A stretch of DNA of 64,000 nucleotides from Burkholderiaceae bacterium (GTDB taxonomy: Bacteria > Pseudomonadota > Gammaproteobacteria > Burkholderiales > Burkholderiaceae_C): the NCBI GenBank assembly GCA_023150375.1, contig JAKLLA010000006.1:1-64000 (forward strand), written 5' to 3'. Below, piece by piece: positions 55,421-63,168 of this stretch. The position numbers and the translations under genes are program-made. Positions within the stretch are counted from its first letter, which is position 1, and every line of letters begins with the position of its first letter. The notes under the pieces are model-generated. The model was given only the letters and a program-made list of their open reading frames with translations, was not told the origin of the DNA and made no database searches.

Positions 55421-56572
55421 TCAGGGGGGATCGCCGGGCACCTGCAGCTCGAACCGGGCCTGCGCGCAGATCCGGCCGTTGATGCGCAGGTCCACCTCGT
55501 GCACGCCGCTGCGGTAGCGCCGCACCGTGACCGGGCGCAGGGGATGGCGCCGCAGCAGCCGGCGCACTTCGCCCGGCGCCAGCTCGAGGGTCCAGCCCTT
55601 GAACACCTTCGGGCGGCCCTGGCCGTCGGCGCCGAGGTGGTGCACGGCGTAGTCGATCACCAGCCGCTGCGGCCGGCGCCCGGTGCTGGCCAGGTCGACC
55701 AGCAGCTCCAGCGATTCGCCCAACTCCAGCCGCGCCGGCGCGACCTGCAGGCCGACGCGGCCCTGCAGCGGCCGGTCCTCGCCCCAGGCCGCCAGCATCG
55801 GCGCATGGCCCGCCTTGATGAGCGTGCGGCTGGCGTGGCGCAGCAGGGCGCGCCGCGCCGGCGGGGCGCCGGGCAGGTGTTCCTGCACCCAGGCCACGAT
55901 GCGCTCGGGGTGGTCCTTGGCGATGTCGTTGAGGTGGTTGGCCACGCTGCGGCGCACATACTCGCTCGGGTCGTCCTGCAGCGCACGCAGCAGCGGCAGC
56001 GTCGGCGAAGGGTCGTCGACCAGGCTGCGCAGCCGCAGGCCCCAGGGCAGGCGCGGCCGGCTGCCCTCGCTGACCAGGCGGCGCACATGCGCGCTGGGGT
56101 CGCCGGTCCAGCGCTGCAGGGTCGCAAACACGGGCTGCGGCGCAGCGACGATCAGCGGGCGGATCGCGAACTCGGCGCTGAAGCGCTGCGTGACCGCATG
56201 CAGGGCGGCCAGGGCACGGTCGATGTGCCCCGCCCCGCGCCGGGCCACGAACTCGCCCACCGGCCAGAGCGCCCAGCCGGCCAGGCCCAGCCGGCCCTCG
56301 GGATCCGGCGCCGCGCTGCCGAGCCGGTCGTCCGGCCAGGGCGGCGCCAGCGCGGCCTCGAGCAGATCGCAGGCCTGTGCGAAGGACTCCGGCAGCGTGG
56401 CCTCGAGCGCATCGGCCATCTGCATCGCGCGGGCCTTGAGCTCGAGCGCCTCCAGCCCGGCCGTGGCCAGCGCCTCGAAGCGCGGCCGGTCGAAGCCGGG
56501 GTCGCAGCGCTGCAGGTGCTGCGCGATGGACTGCGCCACCGCAGCGTTCAGGAAGTTCTTGAAGGGCTCCAT
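55421..56572 (-). CDS. DNA alkylation repair protein (AlkC/AlkD-like HEAT glycosylase)
   Basis: A 383-residue HEAT-repeat protein. The core has RLPWGLRLRSLVDDPSPTLPLLRALQDDPSEYVRRSVANHLNDIAKDHPERI (in part), the hallmark of AlkC-type alkylpurine glycosylases. The C-terminal 100 residues form an Ig-like extra domain, as in the larger AlkC group. It removes alkylated bases by family analogy. A 78-bp gap separates it from the upstream LysR gene on the same strand, so they may be transcribed together. Confidence 0.85.
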   Translation of the reverse strand: MEPFKNFLNAAVAQSIAQHLQRCDPGFDRPRFEALATAGLEALELKARAMQMADALEATLPESFAQACDLLEAALAPPWPDDRLGSAAPDPEGRLGLAGWALWPVGEFVARRGAGHIDRALAALHAVTQRFSAEFAIRPLIVAAPQPVFATLQRWTGDPSAHVRRLVSEGSRPRLPWGLRLRSLVDDPSPTLPLLRALQDDPSEYVRRSVANHLNDIAKDHPERIVAWVQEHLPGAPPARRALLRHASRTLIKAGHAPMLAAWGEDRPLQGRVGLQVAPARLELGESLELLVDLASTGRRPQRLVIDYAVHHLGADGQGRPKVFKGWTLELAPGEVRRLLRRHPLRPVTVRRYRSGVHEVDLRINGRICAQARFELQVPGDPP

Positions 56573-56650
56573 CGGGCGGCTCCAGCGGCACGGGCGCGGG
56601 GCTCGATTGTGGCGCGGCCGGATCGTCCGGATCGGCCGACGCCCCCGGCC

Positions 56651-57568
56651 TCACCCGCCCGCCGCCACCTCCGCCGCCACCCGGGCGGCCTGCGACAGCA
56701 GGTGCGCGCGGAACACCCGCGCCACCGGGCTGAGCGCGCGCCCCTGGCGGTGCACCACATGCCACTGCCCGGCAATCGGAAAGCCCGCCACCGGCAGCAC
56801 CTGCACGCCGTGTTCGCGCGCCCGCCCGTGCAGGGTGTGGGCCGACAGCACCGACAGGCCCAGCCCGCCGGCCACCGCCTCCTTGATCGCCTCGTTGCTG
56901 CCCAGCTCGAGGCGCAGCTGAGGCCGGAAGCCGGCCGCGCGGAAGTGCGCATCGGCCGCCATGCGGGTGCCCGAGCCGCGCTCGCGCAGGATGAAGCGCT
57001 CCTCGCGCAGAGCGTCCAGCCTCAGCGTGCTGCGCTGCGCCAGCGCATGGCCGGCCGCGGCGATCAGCACCAGCGGATTGGGCAGGAAGACCGCGTCGTC
57101 CAGCGCCAGGTCGGCCGGCGGCATCGACATGATCGCCAGATCGTCGCGCTGCTCGCGCAGCCGCTGCACCACGCCGTCGCGGTTGAGCACCTCCAGCCGG
57201 ATGTCGATGTCCGGATACATCGCGCAGAAGCCCCCGAGCAGCCGCGGCACGAAGTACTTGGCCGTGCTGACCACCGCCACCCGCAGCCGGCCGCTGGCCA
57301 GCCCCTTCCAGGCGCCGAGCTGCTGCTCCCAGTCGATCCACTCGTCGAGCATGCGCCGCGCCGTCGCCGCCAGCGCCTCGCCGGCCTCGGTGAGCTGCAC
57401 GCGCCGCCCGACCAGCGTATAGAGCGGCAGCCCGGCCGCCTCCTGGATCTCGCGCAGCTGCATCGACGCGGTCGGCTGCGTCACGTGCAGCACGCGGGCG
57501 GCTGCGCTGACACTGCCCTGCTCGGAGAGGGCCAGGAAGAGGCGCAGCTGGCGGAAGCTGATATTCAT
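56651..57568 (-). CDS. LysR-family regulator (CbbR/CysB-like group)
   Basis: A 305-residue LysR regulator. The winged helix (about 1-60) includes LRLFLALSEQGSVSAAARVLHVTQPTASMQLREIQE, and the effector domain starts near LRVAVVSTAKYFVP, similar to CbbR-type regulators, though no RuBisCO gene is seen. It is divergent from an NTF2-like gene 72 bp away; the 18-bp palindrome CATAGACTGGAGTCTATG covers its ATG. Autoregulation is likely. Its metabolic signal cannot be read from this window. Confidence 0.85.
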   Translation of the reverse strand: MNISFRQLRLFLALSEQGSVSAAARVLHVTQPTASMQLREIQEAAGLPLYTLVGRRVQLTEAGEALAATARRMLDEWIDWEQQLGAWKGLASGRLRVAVVSTAKYFVPRLLGGFCAMYPDIDIRLEVLNRDGVVQRLREQRDDLAIMSMPPADLALDDAVFLPNPLVLIAAAGHALAQRSTLRLDALREERFILRERGSGTRMAADAHFRAAGFRPQLRLELGSNEAIKEAVAGGLGLSVLSAHTLHGRAREHGVQVLPVAGFPIAGQWHVVHRQGRALSPVARVFRAHLLSQAARVAAEVAAGG

Positions 57569-57583
57569 AGACTGGAGTCTATG
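57566..57583. promoter_or_regulatory. Perfect 18-bp palindrome over the LysR start codon
   Basis: CATAGACTGGAGTCTATG is an uninterrupted inverted repeat (8-bp arms, central GG). Its left three bases are the complement of the LysR ATG at 57568. It lies about 60 bp before the NTF2-like gene. A regulator bound here would block LysR translation or transcription start and could act on the divergent gene. Confidence 0.6.
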
Positions 57584-57640
57584 TTGCGAGGCACAAGAAT
57601 CGATTTTTCATGACGCCACGGCCTGCCTAGCATCGGGGCC

Positions 57641-58078
57641 ATGAACCCATCACCGATCGCGCCCCCGACGGCCGCCGCGCCGACCGATTTCCCGCCGACC
57701 CGCCCGCGCGAAGTGCTCGAGCGCTGGATGCAGGCCGTCAACCACGGCAACGTCGAGGCCCTGCTCGGCCTGTACGACCCGCAGGCCGTGCTGATCCCGA
57801 CCTTCTCGAACCGCCTGCTGGACACCCCCGCCAAGCTGCGCGACTACTTCGAGAAGCTGGGCAGCCGCGAGGAACTCAGCATCGCGCTGCACGAGAAGAC
57901 GCTGCGCACGCAGGACCTCGGCGGGCGGCTCCACGCCCTGGGCGGCATCTACAACTGGCGCTTCCTGGTGGACGGCGAGCTGCTCAACTTCGAGGCCCGC
58001 TTCAGCTACCTCGTCGACCTGGACCGGCCCCAGCCGATCCTGCACCACCACTCGTCGCAGATCCCGCGCATGCTGTGA
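57641..58078 (+). CDS. NTF2-like (SnoaL/DUF4440-type) protein
   Basis: A 145-residue cone-fold protein of the NTF2-like superfamily. The fold is suggested by VLERWMQAVNHGNVEALLGLYDPQAVLIPTF, LRDYFEKLG, and IYNWRFLVDGELLNFEARFSYLVDL, ending ILHHHSSQIPRML. No catalytic residue can be named. The N-terminus is Pro/Ala-rich without a signal peptide. It is the divergent partner of the CbbR-like LysR gene and so is a likely target. A strong stem-loop follows immediately. Confidence 0.75.
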   Translation: MNPSPIAPPTAAAPTDFPPTRPREVLERWMQAVNHGNVEALLGLYDPQAVLIPTFSNRLLDTPAKLRDYFEKLGSREELSIALHEKTLRTQDLGGRLHALGGIYNWRFLVDGELLNFEARFSYLVDLDRPQPILHHHSSQIPRML

Positions 58079-58080
58079 GC

Positions 58081-58100
58081 GGCGGGCCGCAGGGCCCGCC
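58081..58100. terminator. Stem-loop after the NTF2-like gene
   Basis: GGCGGGCC-GCAG-GGCCCGCC is a perfect 8-bp stem, three bases after the stop codon and before the convergent aldo/keto reductase gene. No U-run follows. Confidence 0.55.
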
Positions 58101-58136
58101 TCCCCGGCCGGACCTCGCCGGACCGCCTGGTGTCCA

Positions 58137-59069
58137 TCAATCCACACTGCGCCCCATGCTGGCCTGCCAGACGCTGTACCAGTCCTCGGCGGTCAGTTCC
58201 AGCTGCAGCGCGGCCACCGCCTCGCGCAGCGCCTGGGGTCGGCGACTGCCGGTGATCGGCAGTGGCCGCGCCGGGTGGCGCAGGATCCAGGCGTGGGCCA
58301 CCGTGGCGGGCGCGACCCCGTAGTGCTCGCCCAGCGACGCGAGCACCGCTCGCACCCGCCGGGCCTGGTCGTCCTCGCCGTGGAACAGCCGCCCACCGGC
58401 CAGGGGCGACCACACCATCGGCCGCAGCCCCAGGTCCAGGCACTGGTCCAGCGTGCCGTCGGCCAGCGCGCGCATCTGCAGCACGGACAGCTCGATCTGG
58501 TTCGTCACCAGCGGGAAGTGCCGGTGCAGCAGCGCCAGCTGCGACGGGGCGTGGTTGGACACGCCGAAGTGGGCCACCTTGCCGGCCGCGCGCAGCCGGC
58601 CGAAGGTCTCGGCCAGCGCCTGCGGCTCCATCAGCGCGTCCGGCCGGTGGATCAGCAGCAGGTCGATGTGCTCGCAGCCCAGCGCACGCAGCGAGGCATC
58701 CACCGAGGCGGTCACATGCGCGGCGCTGCTGTCGTAGGACTTGATCGCATGCGCCGGGCGCCGCGCGGACACCAGCTTGATGCCGCACTTGGTGACGATC
58801 TGCAGCCGCTGGCGCAGCCCCGGCCGCAGCGCCAGCGCCTGGCCGAACAGCGCCTCCACCTGGTAGTCGCCGTAGAGGTCCGCATGGTCGAAGCTGCTGA
58901 TGCCCAGCTCCAGGCACTGCTCGATCCAGCGCAGCCGGCCGGCCGCGTCCAGGCCCCAATCGGCCATGCGCCAGGCGCCCGCGACGATGCGCGACAGCCT
59001 CGGCCCGCCCGGCGCCAGCGGCAGCGCCGGCCCGGCGTGCAGGGAAGAGGTGGGGGCGGCGGGGGTCAC
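58137..59069 (-). CDS. Aldo/keto reductase (YdhF-like)
   Basis: A 310-residue (beta/alpha)8 reductase using NADPH. The active-site sequence has DHADLYGDYQVEALFGQAL (Asp and Tyr of the tetrad) and LLLIHRPDALM (catalytic-region His). The C-terminal cofactor-binding part is PITGSRRPQAL. It resembles the YdhF oxidoreductase group. It starts with GTG at 59069, overlapping the stop of a small upstream gene (GTGA), so the two are probably co-translated. Confidence 0.88.
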   Translation of the reverse strand: MTPAAPTSSLHAGPALPLAPGGPRLSRIVAGAWRMADWGLDAAGRLRWIEQCLELGISSFDHADLYGDYQVEALFGQALALRPGLRQRLQIVTKCGIKLVSARRPAHAIKSYDSSAAHVTASVDASLRALGCEHIDLLLIHRPDALMEPQALAETFGRLRAAGKVAHFGVSNHAPSQLALLHRHFPLVTNQIELSVLQMRALADGTLDQCLDLGLRPMVWSPLAGGRLFHGEDDQARRVRAVLASLGEHYGVAPATVAHAWILRHPARPLPITGSRRPQALREAVAALQLELTAEDWYSVWQASMGRSVD

Positions 59070-59314
59070 GCCTGCCCCTTCAGCCCGGCCTTGCGGGCGG
59101 GCACGTCCGCCACCACGAACGGCGGATTCGGGAAGGAGAACGGCTCGAGCTGCCCGCCCGGGGGCAGCGCCAGCTCCAGCGTCCAGGCGTCGCGCTCGAC
59201 GTGGTGCTGCCCGGCGACCCCCCGCAGGCCCGGCAGATCCACACGGAAGGACCGGGAGGTCGGTGAGTCCGAGCCGACGAGGGCGACGGGGTGGAGGGAC
59301 TGGAGCGGCAGCAT
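59066..59314 (-). CDS. Small hypothetical protein (82 aa)
   Basis: An 82-residue protein of unknown type, starting MLPLQSLHPVALVG and rich in Pro and Val toward the end (PFSFPNPPFVVADVPARKAGLKGQA, in part). It has no signal peptide or membrane segment. The four-base overlap with the aldo/keto reductase GTG supports it being real, as does the orientation. It could alternatively be an accidental open frame in GC-rich DNA. Confidence 0.4.
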   Translation of the reverse strand: MLPLQSLHPVALVGSDSPTSRSFRVDLPGLRGVAGQHHVERDAWTLELALPPGGQLEPFSFPNPPFVVADVPARKAGLKGQA

Positions 59315-59402
59315 GGGGTGGATTGTCGTCCTGCTGCGTCGAAGCGCATGGGGGGGCCTGGCATCGCGGACGGGAGCGCTCCCCTGCGGACCGGGCGCTG
59401 CG

Positions 59403-60038
59403 TCAGCGTGTCAGCGCCGCCCAGACCAGGTTCGGCGAGTGGCCCTGCACCCGCACCAGGCGCACCCAGAGCAGCGTCATGTGCTCCAGGTGCAGGGCCT
59501 GCTCCAGGCCCCCCACGTCCAGCGGTGCCCAACCGAGCTGCTCGATCAGGCCGGCCACCGTGGCCTTGGCCGCAGCGTCGCCGCCGCAGAAGAACATCGC
59601 CGGCTTCACGCCGTAGCCCGGGTAGGCGCTGTCCTCGAAGTTCTCGCAGCCGTAGATGGTGAAGGCCTTCACCACCTGTGCCTGCGGGGCCAGCGCCTGC
59701 AGCGCCTGCGAGCCCGACTGCGTGCTGTTCAGCCCGTGGCTGAGGCCGGGGCCGACGGGGTTGGTGCAGTCGACCAGGACCTTGCCGGCCAGGGCCTCGG
59801 CCAGCGGCGGCACGATCTGGGCGTTGGCGGCGAAGGGGGTGGCGAGGAAGACCACCTCGGCCTCGCGCACCGCGGACTCCGGCGGCACCGCCTTCAGCGC
59901 CGGATTGCGGGCTTGCGCCTTGCGCACGGCGTCGGAGCCCGGATCCCGTGCGGCCAGCGTGACGCGGTGCCCCAGTCGCTGCAGGTGGTCGGCCAGTGGC
60001 GCGCCCACGTTGCCGAAACCGATGAAGGTGATGTTCAT
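59403..60038 (-). CDS. NAD(P)-binding reductase (F420-dependent NADP reductase-like)
   Basis: A 211-residue Rossmann-fold protein of the NADPH-dependent F420 reductase family. It starts MNITFIGFGNVGAPLADHLQ (GxGxxG-type dinucleotide site), then LAARDPGS and VVFLATPFAANAQI. VVKAFTIYGCENF is the family substrate region. In bacteria without F420 such proteins are usually reductases with unknown substrate. It lies 17 bp after the DJ-1-type gene and is probably co-transcribed with it. Confidence 0.82.
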   Translation of the reverse strand: MNITFIGFGNVGAPLADHLQRLGHRVTLAARDPGSDAVRKAQARNPALKAVPPESAVREAEVVFLATPFAANAQIVPPLAEALAGKVLVDCTNPVGPGLSHGLNSTQSGSQALQALAPQAQVVKAFTIYGCENFEDSAYPGYGVKPAMFFCGGDAAAKATVAGLIEQLGWAPLDVGGLEQALHLEHMTLLWVRLVRVQGHSPNLVWAALTR

Positions 60039-60055
60039 GGTGCGTGTGTCCTCGC

Positions 60056-60826
60056 TCAGCGGCCCAGGGCCTCGATCACCAGGCGCGCGGTCTCGGCGCC
60101 GGAGAAGTTCTGCTGGCCGGTGACCAGGTTGCCGTCGCGCACCGCGAAGCTGCGCCACAGGCCACCCTGCACGTAGTTCGCGCCGAGGGCCTTCAGGCGG
60201 TCCTCGATGCGCCAGGGCATCAGGTGCTGCCCCTGAGGCAGCAGGCCGTAGGACCACACCGCCTGGTCGGCGAAGTCTTCCTCGACATTGGCAAAGCCGG
60301 TGACGGTGCGGCCCTTGGCGATGGATTCGCCGGTGCTCGTCCGGGCGTAGGCCAGGATGGCGCTGCCGTGGCACAGCGCCGCGGCCACCTTGCCCGCCTC
60401 GAAGAAGGCGGCGAAGGTGGCGTGCAGGTCGGTAGCGCCCTCGAAGGTGAACATCGGTGCCTGGCCGCCGGCGACGACGATGGCGTCGAAGGCCGCGAGG
60501 TCGATGTCCGCCACCTTCCTGGTGTTCTGAACCATCGCCATCAGCTCCGGTGTGTGGATGAAGCCCTGGCTGATCAGGTCGGTCTTGCTGTAGCCGCTGG
60601 CGTCGTTGGGGTCGCTCATGGCGTCGGCTTCACAGGCGCCGCCGGCCGGGCTGAACAGCTCGACCTCGTAGCCGGCCTCGTGGAAGGCCAGGTAGGGGTG
60701 GGTCAGCTCGCTCCACCAGAAGCCCACCGGCCAGCCGGTGGTGGTGGACAGCGCCGGGTTGGCGATGACGAGGGCGATGCGCTTCTTCGCGCGGGCGTCG
60801 ACGACGTTGGGGTCTCTGAGGCTCAT
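60056..60826 (-). CDS. DJ-1/PfpI family protein (type 1 glutamine amidotransferase-like)
   Basis: A 256-residue protein of the DJ-1/PfpI superfamily. The nucleophile elbow is AALCHGSAIL (Cys), with upstream AIVVAGGQAPMF and a Glu-containing early segment WWSELTHPYLAFHEAGYEVELFSP (in part). Proteins of this group act as chaperone-like or glyoxalase/deglycase enzymes. The ATG at 60826 (MSLRDPN) is preceded by CCGGAG about 6-7 bases upstream. It forms an operon with the F420-type reductase, divergent from a LysR gene that probably controls both. Confidence 0.85.
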   Translation of the reverse strand: MSLRDPNVVDARAKKRIALVIANPALSTTTGWPVGFWWSELTHPYLAFHEAGYEVELFSPAGGACEADAMSDPNDASGYSKTDLISQGFIHTPELMAMVQNTRKVADIDLAAFDAIVVAGGQAPMFTFEGATDLHATFAAFFEAGKVAAALCHGSAILAYARTSTGESIAKGRTVTGFANVEEDFADQAVWSYGLLPQGQHLMPWRIEDRLKALGANYVQGGLWRSFAVRDGNLVTGQQNFSGAETARLVIEALGR

Positions 60827-60909
60827 GGGCAGCTCCGGAAAGGAATGCCCGCACTGTCGCGCCTGGACGAGAATGAATAAATACGCCAGAAACTCACTCT
60901 GTGTTGCCG

Positions 60910-61809
60910 ATGGAATCAACAATCGACCTGTCACGGATCGGCGCCTTCGTGAAGGTGGTGCAGACCGGCAGCTTCACCCGCGCGGCCGAGGCCCTGGACA
61001 CGCACAAGGCCCAGCTCTCCCGCCTGGTCAGCCAGCTGGAGCGCGAGCTGGGGGTGCGGCTGCTGGAGCGCACCACCCGCTCGCTGTCATTGACCGAGGC
61101 CGGGCGGGAGTTCCACGAGCGCAGCCTGGTGATCCTGGCGGCGGTGGAGGACGCCCGGCTGGCCATGCAGGAGGCGCAGGGCGAGCCCCGCGGCACGCTG
61201 CGCATGACCTGCGGGGTGGAGTTCGGCATGCTGATGGTCGGCCGCTGGATCAACCGCTACCTGGCGTTGCATCCGCAGGTGCGGGTGGATGCGGAGATGA
61301 CCGGCCGCGTCGTCGACCTGGTCCACGAGGGCTTCGATCTGGCCATCCGCGTCGGCGACCTGCCGGACTCCACGCTGGCCGCGCGCCGCCTGGGCACGCT
61401 GGCCTACGGGCTGTACGCCGCGCCGGCCTACCTGGTGCGCCGGCCCGCACCCGCGCAGCCCACCGGCCTGGTCGACCACGACCTGCTGGTGTTCGCCGCC
61501 CCCAGCCAGCGCAGCCACTGGCAACTCCAGCGCGGCGAGCAGGCGCAGCGGGTGCCGCTGCAGCCGCGCTTGCGCTCGACCAACACCTTCACCATCCGGG
61601 ACGCCGCCGAAGCCGGGCTGGGCATTGCCGCGCTGCCCCGCCTGATCGGCGAGCCGCTGGTGGCCGACGGCCGCCTGCAGCCGGTACTGCCGGGCTGGTC
61701 CCTGCCGGAGGTGCCGGTGCACGCCGTCTTCGCCAGCGCACGCTTCCTGTCGCCGAAGGTGCGGGCCTTCGTCGACCTGGCGCTCCAGGCCCTGCAGGCC
61801 GGCGGCTGA
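60910..61809 (+). CDS. LysR-family regulator divergent from the DJ-1/reductase operon
   Basis: A LysR regulator of about 299 residues. The helix-turn-helix is IGAFVKVVQTGSFTRAAEALDTHKAQLSRLVSQLE, and the effector domain continues with LRMTCGVEFGMLMVGRWINRY. The DNA-binding part resembles the PA0477/DsdC-like group that controls adjacent oxidoreductases. A GTG three codons upstream (60901) is an alternative start. The 83-bp gap to the divergent DJ-1 gene contains an AT-rich stretch (GAATGAATAAATACGCC) likely holding promoter and operator. Confidence 0.88.
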   Translation: MESTIDLSRIGAFVKVVQTGSFTRAAEALDTHKAQLSRLVSQLERELGVRLLERTTRSLSLTEAGREFHERSLVILAAVEDARLAMQEAQGEPRGTLRMTCGVEFGMLMVGRWINRYLALHPQVRVDAEMTGRVVDLVHEGFDLAIRVGDLPDSTLAARRLGTLAYGLYAAPAYLVRRPAPAQPTGLVDHDLLVFAAPSQRSHWQLQRGEQAQRVPLQPRLRSTNTFTIRDAAEAGLGIAALPRLIGEPLVADGRLQPVLPGWSLPEVPVHAVFASARFLSPKVRAFVDLALQALQAGG

Positions 61810-61869
61810 GCACGGACTGCGTCGCGCCCGACCTGGCGCGCATCGTGGAACTGCGCGTACCAGGCCCTG

Positions 61870-63003
61870 TCACTCACCGCGCAGGCACGGCAGTTCGCGC
61901 GCCAGGGCGGCGAGTTCCAGCTGCGAGCGGCAGCCCAGCTTGCCCAGCAGCGCAGCGGTCTGGCTGCGCACCGTGTGGATCGATACGCCGCGTCGCTGCG
62001 CGAAGGCGGGTGCGGTCTCGCCGCCGGCCAGCGCGGTCAGCCAATCGGCTTCGGCCGGTGTCAGGCCGTAGACCTCGCGCAGTGCCGCCTGGTGCGCCGG
62101 CGACCTGACCGCGCGGCCGGCCCTGCCGCCGACCAGCAGGGCACGGGGCTCGAGCCTGCCGTCGCGCAGGGCATGCCCGGGCGGCAGCGGCAGCAGCCAG
62201 AGCGACCAGGCCACCGTGGCCGCAGCGCCATCGTCCCGACCGGGAAGTCGGGTGGCGCGTGCGCGCGGCGGCTCGCCGCAGGCCGCCTTCAGCGCCTGCG
62301 GCCACCATGTCCGCAACGCGTCGTGACGCGGCCGGACGAACCCGCCATGCACCTGCAAGGGGCCGGCCGTGGTGAAGAGCGGGTCGGCCGCGCGGTTGGC
62401 GATCAGGATGCGGCCCGCGGCGTCGACCACGCACAGCGCGGTCTCGAAGCGGTCGAGCACGTTGGCCGCCAGCGCCTGCTGCTGCTCGAGCCGCGCCATG
62501 TGCTGCCGCATCGCATCGGCACGCGCCAGGTGCGGGGCCAGGCTGGCGAAGCGCTGGGCGGCCACGCTGCCGAAACGCGGCGAGCCGGGCCGGCGCTGCA
62601 CGCCCAGGTAGAGGCAGCCGCGGCCATCGGCGGCCACCTGTCCGCCGCCGACCCGGCCCAGGCCGTTGGGCAGCGCGAACTCGTACAGGTAGGGCCGGTG
62701 CGCCGCCTGCCGCGCATCAAGCAGGGTTTCGTCGCCCAGCCACTGGCCCACGCCGGCGGCCAGGACCTTGGGTGTGGCCGGATCCAGCTGCACATAGTGC
62801 GCTGCGTACAGCGCCAGCACGGCGGGGTCGTGACCCTGCGCGGTCATCTCGCTGATCCGGTGGAGCTGCGGGTCGTAGCGCCAGACGGTGGCCGCATGCG
62901 CGTCGAAGGCAACGGCCACGCGGCCCAGGGCGTCCGGCCAGGCGGTGGGATCGAGCACGCTGTCGTAGAGGCTGCGGATGGCGGTATCGATCGGGTCGGA
63001 CAT
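61870..63003 (-). CDS. LuxR-family transcriptional regulator with N-terminal sensor region
   Basis: A 377-residue regulator. The C-terminal LuxR helix-turn-helix (about 315-370) reads YGLTPAEADWLTALAGGETAPAFAQRRGVSIHTVRSQTAALLGKLG (in part). The N-terminal half has a PAS/GAF-like region (for example ETALCVVDAAGRILIANRAADPLF, a PAS signature). No receiver domain is present, so it is probably ligand-gated. The ATG at 63003 was chosen at MSDPIDT. It is divergent from the DUF1800 gene across 165 bp. Confidence 0.88.
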   Translation of the reverse strand: MSDPIDTAIRSLYDSVLDPTAWPDALGRVAVAFDAHAATVWRYDPQLHRISEMTAQGHDPAVLALYAAHYVQLDPATPKVLAAGVGQWLGDETLLDARQAAHRPYLYEFALPNGLGRVGGGQVAADGRGCLYLGVQRRPGSPRFGSVAAQRFASLAPHLARADAMRQHMARLEQQQALAANVLDRFETALCVVDAAGRILIANRAADPLFTTAGPLQVHGGFVRPRHDALRTWWPQALKAACGEPPRARATRLPGRDDGAAATVAWSLWLLPLPPGHALRDGRLEPRALLVGGRAGRAVRSPAHQAALREVYGLTPAEADWLTALAGGETAPAFAQRRGVSIHTVRSQTAALLGKLGCRSQLELAALARELPCLRGE

Positions 63004-63168
63004 GGCAACTCGGCATCGGGATCGCAGACACGCCGGCAGCGACTCCGCCACCTGGACGCACGTCATCGTTTTTCATGATGCAGCACCCGGGCCTGCGTAC
63101 AAACAATGACCGTCACCTGGCTGCGTCAGATGCCATGGAAATGCCAGATCGAAGGAGGTTGCGTCTCG

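Noticed and set aside
54411..57341. A minus-strand open frame of 976 codons across the AlkC/D and LysR region
   Set aside because: Only the last 331 codons form a plausible protein. The upstream part is a shadow of the HEAT-repeat and LysR genes.
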